Shown here: positions 1 through 11,400 of the stretch, in pieces
How positions within the stretch are numbered: the stretch's first letter is position 1
Layout of the letters: each line of letters begins with the position of its first letter
Assembly (NCBI RefSeq): GCF_030345795.1
Contig: NZ_JAUALB010000001.1
Span: 5,696,001-5,760,000 of the forward strand
Direction of reading: 5' to 3'
Source of the DNA: Micromonospora sp. WMMA1363
Lineage (GTDB): Bacteria; Actinomycetota; Actinomycetes; Mycobacteriales; Micromonosporaceae
Length of the DNA: 64,000 bases
Notes under the pieces: model-generated
What the model was told of the DNA's origin: nothing
What the model saw: only the letters and a program-made list of their open reading frames with translations
The model's database searches: none
Translations under genes and position numbers: made by a program

Positions 1-3000
1 CCCTGCCGGACGAGCTGACCGACCAGGCCGCCACGTTCGCCCTCCACCCGCTGCTCCTCGACGCCGCGCTGCGCGTCCTGGCCGGAGACGATCACCGGGA
101 TGTGTCCGCCTGCGCCAGCATGACGGTGTACGCGCAGGGGGCCGTCGCCCTGCGCCTGCGGACGACGCCGACCCGGGACGGCCGGCACCTGCTGGAGTTG
201 GCGGACACCGCGGGGGAACCCGTCGCCGCCGTCGGCCCGCTGACCCTCGACGCCAGCACCGCCGACCGGGTGGAGCCCGACGCCGCGCCGCTGCCGGTGC
301 CGCTCACCCGCCGGGTGGTGGCGCGGGGCGAGGCGGCGGGCGAGGCGATCCTGGACCGGCTGGCGGGACTGGCCGGGGCCGAGCAGCTTCGGGTCGTGAC
401 GGCTCTGGTCAAGGAGAGCATCGCGGCCGTCCTCGGTCACCGCGAGTCGGAAGCGTTCGCCGAGGGGCAGGCCTTCAAGGACCTCGGATTCGATTCACTG
501 AGCGCGGTCAGACTGCGGAACCGGCTGCGGGACTTCACCGGCGTGAGCCTGCCCAGCACGTTGGTCTTCGATCACCCGACACCCGCCATCCTCGCCGCCC
601 ACCTGCGGGACGAACTGCTCGGCGAGCGCCGGGAGCTACCCGCTCCGACGGCCCGGGCCACGCACTCTGACGAACCTGTCGCGATCGTCGCGATGAGCAC
701 CCGGCTGCCTGGCGGCGTCGACACTCCCGAGGACCTGTGGCACCTGGTGCTGGAGCGGCGGGACGCGGTCGCTGGTTTCCCGGTCGACCGGGGCTGGGAC
801 CTCGACGGGCTGTACGACCCTGACCCCGCCAACCCGGGCACGAGCTACACCCGCCTGGGCGGGTTCTTGTACGACGCCGCACAGTTTGACGGCACGCTGT
901 TCGGGATCTCGCCGCGCGAGGCACTGGCGATGGACCCACAGCAGCGGTTGCTGCTGGAGACGTCCTGGGAGGCGCTGGAGCGGGCGGGCATCGACCCGCT
1001 GTCGCTCAAGGGCAGCGACGTCGGCGTCTTCACCGGCATCGTCCACCACGACTACGTGAGCCGGTTGCACCGGGTGCCCGACGACGTCCAGGGCTATCTC
1101 ATGACCGGCGCCGCCTCCAGCGTGGCGTCGGGTCGCGTGTCCTACGTGTTCGGCTTCGAGGGCCCGGCGGTGACCCTGGACACGGCGTGCTCGTCCTCGC
1201 TGGTGGCGATGCACCTCGCCGCGCAGGCGTTGCGGCAGGGCGAGTGTTCGATGGCGCTGGCGGGTGGCGCGACCGTGATGGCCAGCCCGGACGCGTTCCT
1301 GGAGTTCTCCCGGCAGCGGGGCCTGTCCGCCGACGGACGCTGTAAGGCCTACGCGGACGGCGCGGACGGTACGGGATGGGCCGAGGGGATCGGTGTCGTG
1401 CTGATGGAGCGGTTGTCCGTGGCACGGGAGCGCGGGCACCCGGTCCTGGCCGTGCTGCGGGGCAGTGCGGTGAACCAGGACGGAGCGTCGAACGGTCTGA
1501 CGGCGCCGAACGGTCCGGCGCAGCAGCGGGTGATCCGCAGCGCGCTGGCGAGTGCCGGCCTGGCACCGGCCGACGTGGACGTCGTGGAGGGGCACGGGAC
1601 CGGGACGGCTCTGGGCGACCCGATCGAGGCGCAGGCCCTGCTGGCCACGTACGGGCAGGGTCGGGATGCCGGGCATCCGCTGTGGTTGGGGTCGTTGAAG
1701 TCGAACATCGGGCACACCCAGGCCGCCGCGGGAGTGGCCGGTGTGATCAAGATGGTGCAGGCGTTGCGACACGAGGTGTTGCCGGCGACGCTGCACGTGG
1801 AGACGCCCACCACCGAGGTCGACTGGTCGGCCGGGGCGGTCCGGGTGCTGACCGAGCCGCGCGACTGGCCACGCGGCGACCGCACCCGCCGGGCCGCCGT
1901 ATCCTCCTTCGGCGCGAGCGGGACGAACGCGCACGTGATCATCGAGGAAGCGCCCGACGAGCGGGCCGAGCCCGCCACGGCGGAGGGCCCCGCGGCCGGT
2001 GCGGTGCCGCTGGTGCTGTCGGCGGCCAGCGCCGGTGCGCTGGCCGGGCAGGCCGGCCGACTGGTGTCCTTCATCAGGGGCTCCGTCGAGGTGCCGCTCG
2101 CCGCTGTGGCCGGCGCGCTGGTGTCGGGGCGGGCGATGCTCGGCAAGCGGGCCGTCGTGGTGGCCGGCTCCGGTGACGAGGCACTGGCCGGACTGGGAGC
2201 GTTGGCGCGGGGCGAGCGCAGTCCCGCCCTGGTGACCGGTAGCGTGGACGTGCCGGGCAAGGTCGTCTGGGTGTTCCCGGGCCAGGGCTGGCAGTGGGTC
2301 GGCATGGGCCGGGAGTTGTTGGACTCGTCGCCGGTCTTCGCCGAGCGGATCGCGGAGTGCGCCGCCGCGCTGGAGCCGTGGGTCGACTGGTCCCTGGTGG
2401 ACGTGCTGCGCGGTGAGACGGCCGCCGAGCTGCTGGAGCGGGTCGACGTGCTGCAGCCGGCGAGCTTCGCCGTGATGGTGGGGTTGGCCGCGGTGTGGTC
2501 GTCGGTGGGGGTACGGCCGGACGCCGTGGTCGGTCATTCGCAGGGCGAGATCGCGGCCGCATGCGTCGCCGGTGCGCTGTCCCTCGAGGACGCCGCGCGG
2601 GTGGCGGCGCTGCGCAGCCAGGCCATCGCCGCGAAGCTGTCCGGTCGCGGTGGCATGGCGTCGGTCGCCCTGCCCGAGGAGGACCTGGTCGCGCGGTTGA
2701 CGCCCTGGGCGGAGCGGGTCGAGGTGGCCGCCGTCAACAGCCCCTCCTCCGTGGTCGTCTCGGGCGATGCCGGGGCGCTGGACGAGGCACTGGAGTTCCT
2801 GTCCGGTCAGGGGGTGCGGGTGCGGCGGGTAGCCGTGGACTACGCCTCCCACAGCCGGCACGTGGAAGACCTCCGGGGCATCCTCGCCGACGTGCTGTCC
2901 GGGATCGACGCGCAGGCACCGGCCATCCCGTTCTACTCGACCGTCACCGGCGGCTGGATCGGGGACGGCGGGTTCGTCGACGACGCCTACTGGTACCGGA

Positions 3001-5444
3001 ATCTGCGCGATCGGGTCGGCTTCGGTCCGGCGGTGGCGGACCTGGTCGAGCAGGGCCACGCCGTGTTCGTGGAACTCAGCGCGCACCCGGTGCTGGTGCA
3101 ACCCGTCAACGAGGTCACCGACGCTCTGGTGGTCGGGTCGCTGCGGCGCGACGACGGCGGCCTGCCGCGGTTGCTGGCCTCGATGGCCGAACTTTTCGTC
3201 CGCGGGGTGGCCGTGGACTGGTCCGGGATGCTCCCGCACAGGTCCGGCTGGGTGGACCTGCCGACCTACGCCTTCGACCACCGCCACTACTGGCTGCACG
3301 AGGCGGACGCGGGCGCCGACGCGGCCGACCCGGCCGACGGTGCCGACTCCGACTTCTGGGCCGCGGTCGAGCACGCCAACCCGGACTCCCTCGCCGAGCT
3401 GCTGGAGATGGCGTCGGCCGACCAGCGCGGCGCCCTGAAGGCCGTCATGCCCGTGCTGGCGGACTGGCGGAGGAAGCGCCGCGAGATGTCGACCGCGGAG
3501 CAGCTGCGCTACCACGTCACCTGGCAACCGCTCGACGGTGAAGCCGGCGTGCCCGGCGGCCGCTGGCTGGTCGTCGTGCCGTCCGGACCCGGCGAGGACA
3601 CCCTTCTCGCCGGGCTGGCCGAACAGGGGCTGGACCTGATCCGGCTGGAGGTCGGCGAGCGGGACCGCGGCCGGGAACGTCTCGCCGAACGGCTGACCGG
3701 CGTCCTCGCCGACCACGATCCGACCGGCGTGCTGTCCCTGCTCGCCCTCGACCCTCGGGCACCGGACCCGACCGCCGTCGCCGCGACGACGCTCGCGCTC
3801 GTGCAGGCGCTGGGCGACAGCAATGTCACCGCGCCGCTGTGGTGCGTGACCCGGGGCGCGGTGAACATCGGCATCCAGGACGCCGTGACCGCGCCGGCCC
3901 AGGCCGCGCTCTGGGGTCTCGGCCGCGCCGTCGCCCTGGAGCGGCTCGATCGCTGGGGTGGTCTGGTCGACCTGCCCGCGTCGAGCGACGTGCGTACGGC
4001 GCAGTCCCTGCTCGGGGTGCTGAACACCGCCGGTGAGGATCAGCTCGCGATCCGGCGTTCGGGCAGCTACGGCAGGCGGCTGGTCCGCAAGCCCTTGCCG
4101 GAGCCCGCGACCAGCGGACGCTGGCAGCCCCGGGGCACGGTCGTGGTGACCGGCGGAGCCGAGGGGCTCGGCAGGCATGCGGCGGTCTGGCTCGCGCAGG
4201 CCGGCGTGGACCGGCTCGTCGTCACCACCACCGCACACGCGCCGGCCGACAGCGTGCCGGAACTTCGCGCCGAACTGGCCGGGCTCGGCCTGCACACCGT
4301 GGTGGAGTCCTGCGCCGATGCCGATCGGGACGCGATCGCCGCGCTGGTGGCCGCGACGGTACCGGAACAACCGCTCACGGCCGTGGTGCACGCCGCCGAC
4401 GTCACGCAGACCAGCTCCGTCGACGACACCAGTGAGCGCGACCTCGCCGACGTGTTCGCCGCCAAGGTGGAGACCGCCGTGTGGCTCGACGGCCTGCTCG
4501 AGGACACCCCGCTCGACGCCTTCGTCGTGTTCTCGTCGATCGCCGGTGTCTGGGGCGGTGGCGGCCAGGGTCCGTCGGGTGCGGCGAACGCGGTGCTCGA
4601 CGCCCTCATCGAGTGGCGCCGGGCCAGAGGCTTCCGGGCGACGTCCATCGGATGGGGAGCGCTGAACCAAGTCGGTGTGGGCATGGACGAGGCCGCGCTC
4701 GCCCAACTCCGTCGCCGCGGTGTCCTGCCGATGGAGCCGTCGGTGGCGATGACCGCGATGGTGCAGGCCGTCCGGGACAACGAGAAGTTCGTGGCGGTGG
4801 CCGACATGGACTGGACCTCCTTCATCCCGGCCTTCACCTCCGTCCGTCCCAGCCCGCTGTTCGCGGACCTGCCGGAGGCGCAGGCGGCCGTGGCGGCGTC
4901 GCAGTCCGACACCGAGAGCAGTGACACCACCGCGTCCCTCGCGGACTCCCTGCGCGGGGTGACGGACAGTGAGCAGAACCGGATCCTGCTCCGGCTGGTC
5001 CGCGGGCACGCCTCGACGGTCCTCGGCCACGGCGGGGCGGAAGGCATCGGCCCGCGACAGCCGTTCCAGGAGGTCGGCTTCGACTCGCTGGCGGCCGTCA
5101 ACCTCCGGAACAGCCTGCACGCGGCCACCGGGCTGCGCCTGCCCGCGACGTTGATCTTCGATTATCCCACGCCGGAGGCGCTGGTCGGTTACCTGCGTGC
5201 CGAGCTTCTCCGGGAGCCCGACGACGGCCTACCGGGGCGGGAGGACGACCTGCGGCGGGTCCTCGCGTCCGTGCCGATCGCCCGGTTCAGGGAGGCGGGC
5301 GTGCTGGAAACCCTGCTGAGTCTGGCCGACGCGGACGACGACGTACCGGACGAACCGGTGCCCAGCGGGGCGGATGACGTGGAACTGATCGACGCACTGG
5401 ACATCGCCGCCCTCGTCCAGCGAGCGCTGGGCAAGGCGAGCTGA
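1..5444 (+). CDS. rifA: Rifamycin-type PKS, C-terminal part of RifA (end of module 2 plus module 3)
   Basis: The frame is open from the left edge (first full codon at 3), so the gene is cut by the window. The visible part starts in a dehydratase remnant (HPLLLDAAL) that runs straight into an ACP (GFDSL, Ser codon 495-497), so module 2 has no ketoreductase. Module 3 follows: KS (active Cys codon 1188-1190, DTACSSS), AT (GHSQGE at 2532-2549; YASH at 2841, methylmalonyl type), no DH, a KR structural half and catalytic half, and ACP3 (Ser codon 5085-5087). KR3 keeps a nucleotide motif (TGGAEGLG) and its Ser, but the catalytic Tyr is Ser (codon 4575-4577), so it should be inactive. The missing KR2 and dead KR3 leave keto groups, as needed to form the naphthalene ring. 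The C-terminus is an acidic docking tail. RifB starts 33 bp downstream. Confidence 0.95.
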   Translation, partial: LPDELTDQAATFALHPLLLDAALRVLAGDDHRDVSACASMTVYAQGAVALRLRTTPTRDGRHLLELADTAGEPVAAVGPLTLDASTADRVEPDAAPLPVPLTRRVVARGEAAGEAILDRLAGLAGAEQLRVVTALVKESIAAVLGHRESEAFAEGQAFKDLGFDSLSAVRLRNRLRDFTGVSLPSTLVFDHPTPAILAAHLRDELLGERRELPAPTARATHSDEPVAIVAMSTRLPGGVDTPEDLWHLVLERRDAVAGFPVDRGWDLDGLYDPDPANPGTSYTRLGGFLYDAAQFDGTLFGISPREALAMDPQQRLLLETSWEALERAGIDPLSLKGSDVGVFTGIVHHDYVSRLHRVPDDVQGYLMTGAASSVASGRVSYVFGFEGPAVTLDTACSSSLVAMHLAAQALRQGECSMALAGGATVMASPDAFLEFSRQRGLSADGRCKAYADGADGTGWAEGIGVVLMERLSVARERGHPVLAVLRGSAVNQDGASNGLTAPNGPAQQRVIRSALASAGLAPADVDVVEGHGTGTALGDPIEAQALLATYGQGRDAGHPLWLGSLKSNIGHTQAAAGVAGVIKMVQALRHEVLPATLHVETPTTEVDWSAGAVRVLTEPRDWPRGDRTRRAAVSSFGASGTNAHVIIEEAPDERAEPATAEGPAAGAVPLVLSAASAGALAGQAGRLVSFIRGSVEVPLAAVAGALVSGRAMLGKRAVVVAGSGDEALAGLGALARGERSPALVTGSVDVPGKVVWVFPGQGWQWVGMGRELLDSSPVFAERIAECAAALEPWVDWSLVDVLRGETAAELLERVDVLQPASFAVMVGLAAVWSSVGVRPDAVVGHSQGEIAAACVAGALSLEDAARVAALRSQAIAAKLSGRGGMASVALPEEDLVARLTPWAERVEVAAVNSPSSVVVSGDAGALDEALEFLSGQGVRVRRVAVDYASHSRHVEDLRGILADVLSGIDAQAPAIPFYSTVTGGWIGDGGFVDDAYWYRNLRDRVGFGPAVADLVEQGHAVFVELSAHPVLVQPVNEVTDALVVGSLRRDDGGLPRLLASMAELFVRGVAVDWSGMLPHRSGWVDLPTYAFDHRHYWLHEADAGADAADPADGADSDFWAAVEHANPDSLAELLEMASADQRGALKAVMPVLADWRRKRREMSTAEQLRYHVTWQPLDGEAGVPGGRWLVVVPSGPGEDTLLAGLAEQGLDLIRLEVGERDRGRERLAERLTGVLADHDPTGVLSLLALDPRAPDPTAVAATTLALVQALGDSNVTAPLWCVTRGAVNIGIQDAVTAPAQAALWGLGRAVALERLDRWGGLVDLPASSDVRTAQSLLGVLNTAGEDQLAIRRSGSYGRRLVRKPLPEPATSGRWQPRGTVVVTGGAEGLGRHAAVWLAQAGVDRLVVTTTAHAPADSVPELRAELAGLGLHTVVESCADADRDAIAALVAATVPEQPLTAVVHAADVTQTSSVDDTSERDLADVFAAKVETAVWLDGLLEDTPLDAFVVFSSIAGVWGGGGQGPSGAANAVLDALIEWRRARGFRATSIGWGALNQVGVGMDEAALAQLRRRGVLPMEPSVAMTAMVQAVRDNEKFVAVADMDWTSFIPAFTSVRPSPLFADLPEAQAAVAASQSDTESSDTTASLADSLRGVTDSEQNRILLRLVRGHASTVLGHGGAEGIGPRQPFQEVGFDSLAAVNLRNSLHAATGLRLPATLIFDYPTPEALVGYLRAELLREPDDGLPGREDDLRRVLASVPIARFREAGVLETLLSLADADDDVPDEPVPSGADDVELIDALDIAALVQRALGKAS

Positions 5445-5477
5445 CCACCGATGACGAACGAACGTGGAGGACGGGTT

Positions 5478-8400
5478 ATGTCGGCGCCAGACGAGCAGAT
5501 CGTCCAGGCACTGCGTGCCTCGCTGAAGGAGAACGCACGGCTTCAGCAGGAGAACGACGCGTTCGCCGCCGCGGCCGCGGAGCCCATCGCGATCGTCTCC
5601 ATGGCCTGCCGGTACGCGGGCGGCATCCGTAGCCCCGAGGACCTGTGGCGGGTGGTGACCGACGGCACCGACGTCTACACCGGTTTCCCCACCAACCGCG
5701 GCTGGGACCTGGAGGGCCTCTACCACCCGGACCCGGACAACCCCGGTACGACCTATGTCCGGGAAGGCGCCTTCCTGCACGATGCCGGGCAGTTCGACGC
5801 CGCGTTCTTCGGGATCTCGCCGCGCGAGGCCCTGGCGATGGACCCGCAGCAGCGGCAGCTGCTCGAGGTGGCGTGGGAGACCTTCGAGCGGGCCGGCGTC
5901 GACCCCCACTCGGTGCGGGGCGGCGACGTCGGCGTGTTCGCCGGGATCGTGCACCAGGACTACGCGCCCGACCTCAGCGGGCACGAGGGGTTCCTGAGCC
6001 TGGAGCGCGCGCTCGGCACCGCGGGTGGGGTCGCCTCCGGCCGGGTCGCGTACACGCTCGGGCTCGAAGGGCCAGCGGTGACCGTCGACACCATGTGCTC
6101 GTCGTCGCTGGTGGCCGTTCACCTGGCCGCGCAGGCGCTGCGCCGCGGTGAGTGCTCGATGGCGCTGGCCGGCGGCTCGACGGTGATGGCGACACCCGGC
6201 GGTTTCGTCGGTTTCGCGCGACAGCGAGGACTGGCCTTCGACGGGCGTTGCAAGTCGTACGCCGCGGGCGCGGACGGCTCGTCGTGGGCCGAGGGCGTCG
6301 GCGTGCTGCTGCTGGAGCGCCTGTCGGTGGCCCGGGAGCGGGGGCACCGGGTATTGGCGGTGATCCGCGGCAGCGCGGTCAACCAGGACGGCGCCTCCAA
6401 CGGCCTGACCGCGCCGAACGGTCCGTCGCAGCAGCGGGTGATCCGCAAGGCGCTGGCGAGTGCCGGGCTGGATCCGTCCGAGGTGGACACGGTCGAGGGT
6501 CATGGCACCGGTACCGTCCTGGGGGACCCGATCGAGGCGCAAGCCCTGATCGCCACGTACGGGCAGGGCCGGGATCCGCAGCATCCGCTGTGGCTCGGCT
6601 CGGTCAAGTCCGTCATCGGGCACACCCAGGCGGCATCCGGGGTGGCCGGTGTGATCAAGACGGTGCTGGCACTGCGCCACCGACTGTTGCCGGCGACCCG
6701 GCACGTCGACGCGCCCACGCCCCAGGTGGACTGGTCCGCCGGCGCCGTCGAGCTGTTGACCGAGGCCCGTGACTGGCCGCGCGACGGTCGTCCGCGCCGG
6801 GCTGGTGTGTCGTCGTTCGGTGCCAGCGGCACCAACGCGCACCTGATCCTGGAGGAAGCGCCGGAGGACGAGACGGCGCCGGCGGAGTCGACACCGACCG
6901 GGGTCGTTCCGTTGGTGGTGTCGGCGAACACCGCCGCGTCGCTCGCGGCGCAGGCGGTGCGGCTGGCGTCCTTCGTCGAGGGCGCCGAGGTGCCGCTGGC
7001 CCAGCTGGCCGGGGCGCTGGTGTCGGGTCGCGCCACGTTGGCCGAACGCGCCGTGGTGGTCGCCGGTTCGGTCGGCGAGGCAACGACCGGCTTCGCCGCG
7101 CTGGCTGCCGGCGGGACCGCGCCGGGGTTGGTGACCGGATCCGGCGCGCCGGGCAAGGTCGTGTGGGTGTTCCCGGGCCAGGGCACGCAGTGGGTCGGCA
7201 TGGGCCGGGAGCTGCTGGACTCGTCCGTGGTGTTCGCGGAGCGGATCGCGGAGTGCGCGGCCGAGTTGGAGCGATGGGTCGACTGGTCCCTCGTGGACGT
7301 GCTGCGCGGCGACGCCGATCCGGCGCTGATGAAGCGGGTCGATGTGCTGCAGCCGGCCAGCTTCGCGGTGATGGTCGGTCTGGCCGCGGTGTGGGCGTCG
7401 GTGGGTGTCCAGCCCGACGCGGTGGTCGGCCACTCGCAGGGTGAGATCGCCGCGGCCTGCGTCGCTGGCGCGCTGCCGCTCAGGGACGCGGCGCGGGTGG
7501 TGGCGTTGCGCAGCCAGGCGATCGCCGCGACGCTGTCCGGACGCGGGGGAATGGCCTCGGTCGCCCTGGGTGAGAGCGAGGTGACCGAGCGACTGACCCC
7601 CTGGGCCGACCGGGTCGAGGTGGCGGCCGTGAACGGCCCGTCGTCCGTGGTGATCGCCGGCGACGCCGATGCGCTCGACGACGCCCTGGACCTCCTCGAC
7701 GACCAGGGGGTCCGGGTGCGGCGCGTCGCGGTGGACTACGCCTCGCACACCCGGCACGTCGAAGACCTCCGCGACACCCTCGCCGACGCGCTGGCCGGGA
7801 TCGGTGCGCGGGCGCCGGAGGTGCCCTTCTACTCGACCGTGACCGGTGGGTGGATCCAGGGCGCCGGGGTGGTGGACAGCGGCTACTGGTACCGCAACCT
7901 GCGTGGTCAGGTGCGGTTCGGGCCGGCGGTCGCGGACCTGATCGCGCAGGGGCACGGCGTGTTCGTCGAGATCAGCGCCCACCCGGTGCTGGTCCAGCCG
8001 ATCAGCGAGATCGTCGACCGGGTCGGCTCCGACGTCGTGGTCACCGGGTCGCTGCGGCGCGACGAGGGCGGCCCGCGGCGCCTGTTGACGTCGATGGCCG
8101 AGCTGTTCGTCCGGGGTGTCGCGCTGGACTGGGCCGCGATCCTGCCCAGCGGGGCGACCTCGGCGCACGTCGACCTGCCGACGTACGCGTTCGACCACCA
8201 GCACTACTGGCTCCGGATGGCCGATTCGGCCACCGACGCGGCGTCGTTGGGGCTGGTCGGGGCCGATCATCCGCTGCTGGGAGCGGTGTTGCCGCTACCG
8301 CAGTCCGACGGGCTGGTCTTCACCTCGCGCCTGTCGTTGCGGACGCACCCCTGGCTGGCCGACCACGCGATCGGCGGCGTGGTCCTCGTCCCCGGCACGG

Positions 8401-11400
8401 TATACGTCGATCTGGCGGTGCGGGCGGGCGACGAGTTCGGCTTCGGCGTCCTGGAAGAACTCGTGATCGAGGCGCCGCTCGTGCTGCCCGAGAACGGCGG
8501 GGTCCGGCTCCAGGTCGCCGTCGGTGGACCGGGGGAGACCGGGTCGCGCCCGGTCGCCGTGTACTCGCTCCGGGAGGATGGTGCCGACGAGTGGACCCGG
8601 CACGCCGTGGGCCTGCTGTCGACCACGGCGACACCGGCAACCGGATTCGACTTCACTGTCTGGCCTCCGCAGGGCGTGCGGCAGGTCGACATCGAGGGCT
8701 TCTACACCGACCTCGTCGAGCGTGGCTACGCCTACGGGCCGGCGTTCCAGGGGCTACGCGCGGTGTGGCGCCGGGGAGACGAGGTGTTCGCCGAGGTCGC
8801 GCTCCCCGACGACCACCGGGAGGACGCCGGCACGTTCGGCATCCACCCGGCGCTGCTGGACGCCGCCCTGCACACCAACGCCTTCGCCAACCCCGACGAC
8901 GACCGCAAGGTGCTGCCGTTCGCGTGGAACGGGCTCGTGCTGCACGCCGTGGGCGCGGCGGCGCTCCGCGTGCGGGTCGCGCCGTCGGGTCCGGACGCGT
9001 TGTCGTTCCAGGCGGCCGACGACACCGGCGCCCTGGTCGTGACGATGGACTCGCTCGTGTCGCTGCCGGTCTCCGCCGAACAGCTGGAGACGGCGGCGGA
9101 GGAGAGCCGCGACTCGCTGTTCCGGGTGGAGTGGGTCGAGCTGCCGCCGGCCACCGGGGAGGAGCCGGCCTCGCCCTGGGTGCCGGTGGCCACGGCGGCC
9201 GACGTGGCGGCCCTGACCCGGAGCACGAGCGTCGCCTCGACGGCCGTCCTGCACGCCGTCGGCGACGACGACGGGCCGCTGGCGTTGACCACGCGGGTGC
9301 TCGCGGTCGTGCAGGCCTGGTTGACCGGGGAAGGGCTGGAGGACTCGCGGCTGGTGGTCGTGACCCGGGGCGCGGTGCCCGCGGGTGACGGTGCGGTGCG
9401 CGATCCCGCCGGTGCGGCGGTCTGGGGCCTGCTGCGGGCCGCCCAGGCCGAGAACCCGAACCGGATCGTCCTGGTCGACACCGACCCCGCCGGCCCGGAC
9501 CCGATGCTGGCTGCGGCACTGGCCAGCGGCGAACCGCAGCTCGCGGTACGCGGGACGACCCTGCGCGCGCCCCGACTGGCGCAGGCCGGCGGCCAGGCGC
9601 CCGACGCGCCGGCCGTGTTCCGCCCGGAGGGGCGGGTGCTGGTCACGGGTGGCACCGGGTCACTGGGCGCCGTGCTCGCGCGGCATCTGGTGTCCCGGCA
9701 CGGCGTACGCCGGCTGGTGCTGGCCGGTCGGCGGGGGACCGCCGGTCAGGGTGTGGCGGAGCTGGTCGCCGAACTGACCGAGCGGGGCGCGGACGTGTCG
9801 GTGGCCGCCTGCGACGTGTCCGACCGGGAATCGGTCGCGGCTCTGCTGGCCGAGCATCAGCCGACCGCGATCGTGCATCTGGCGGGTGTCCTGGACGACG
9901 GTGTGATCGGTGCGTTGACCCCCGAGCGGCTGGCCGGGGTGTTCGCGCCCAAGGTCGACGCGGTCCGGCACCTCGACGAGCTGACCCGTGGCTCGGAGCT
10001 CGACGCGTTCGTCGTGTTCTCGTCGGCCGCCGCCCTCATGGGCTCCGCCGGGCAGGGCAACTACGCCGCGGCGAACGCGTTCCTGGACGGGGTGATGGCG
10101 CAGCGCAGGGCGGCCGGGCTGCCCGGACTGTCGTTGGCGTGGGGGCTGTGGGAGCAGGCCACCGGGCTGACCGCCCACCTCAGCGCCGTGGACCAGGCGC
10201 GGATGAGCCGCGGCGGCGTCCTGGCGCTGACCCCCGCCGAGGGCGTCACCCTGTTCGACATCGGCCTCTGCACCGACCAGGCGCTGCTGGTGCCGATCAA
10301 GCTGGACCTGAAGGCGCTGCGTGCCCAGGCCGCGGCCGGCGGGGACGTCCCGCACCTGCTGCGCGGCCTGGTCCGGGTGGGGCGGCGGGTGGCGCGCGCG
10401 GCGGCCGGTGACAGCGGCGGACTGCTCCGCAGGCTCGCTGGGCTGGCTCCGGAGGAGCAGGAGAAGCTCCTCATCGGCATCGTCCAGGCCGAGGCGGCCG
10501 GCGTGCTCGGTTTCCGTGGGCCGGAGCTGACCCAGGGCACCCACAAGTTCACCGAGATCGGTTTCGACTCCCTGACCGCGGTGGAACTGCGCAACCGGCT
10601 GAGCGCGGCGACCGGCGTGAAGCTGCCCGCCACGCTGATCTTCGACTACCCCACCCCGGTGGCCCTGGCCGGTTACCTGCGGGGCGAACTGGGTGACACG
10701 GTGGCCGGCGCCGCGACCACGGTCACCGTTGCCGCCGACCTCGACGAGCCGATCGCGATCGTGGGGATGGCGTGCCGACTGCCCGGTGGTGTCACCGATC
10801 CCGACGATCTGTGGCGGATGGTGTTCGACGGCCGGGACGGGATGTCGCCGTTCCCCGACGACCGCGGCTGGGACCTGGACGGCCTGTTCGACGCCGACCC
10901 CGACCGCCCCGGCACGTCCTACATCCGGCAGGGGGGCTTCCTCGCGGGCGCGGGGCTGTTCGACGCCGGGTTCTTCGGGATCTCCCCGCGTGAGGCGCTG
11001 GCGATGGACCCGCAGCAGCGGTTGCTGCTCGAGGCCTCGTGGGAGGCCCTGGAACAGGCGGGCGTCGACCCGACCTCGGTGCAGGGCGGCGACGTCGGCG
11101 TCTTCTCCGGCGTGTCCATCCACGACTATCTCGAGTCGCTGAGCAACATGCCGGCTGAACTCGAGGGCTTCGTCACGACAGCCACGGCCGGCAGCGTGGC
11201 CTCGGGCCGGGTGTCGTACGTGTTCGGTTTCGAGGGTCCCGCGATGACCGTCGACACAGCGTGCTCGTCGTCGCTGGTGGCGACGCACCTCGCCGCCCAG
11301 GCGCTGCGGCAGGGTGAGTGCTCGATGGCGCTGGCCGGCGGCGTCGCCGTGATGGGATCACCGGTCGGCGTGCTCGGCATGTCCCGGCAGCGCGGGCTGG

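Noticed and set aside
636..5120. Very long open frame on the minus strand opposite the RifA region (and similar ones opposite other PKS genes)
   Set aside because: High GC makes antisense frames lack stops. The translations are Arg/His/Pro-rich, have no domains, and mirror the PKS codons.
5451..5477. Earlier start for rifB at ATG 5451
   Set aside because: No ribosome site; ATG 5478 has GGAGG at good spacing and leaves a normal docking helix.
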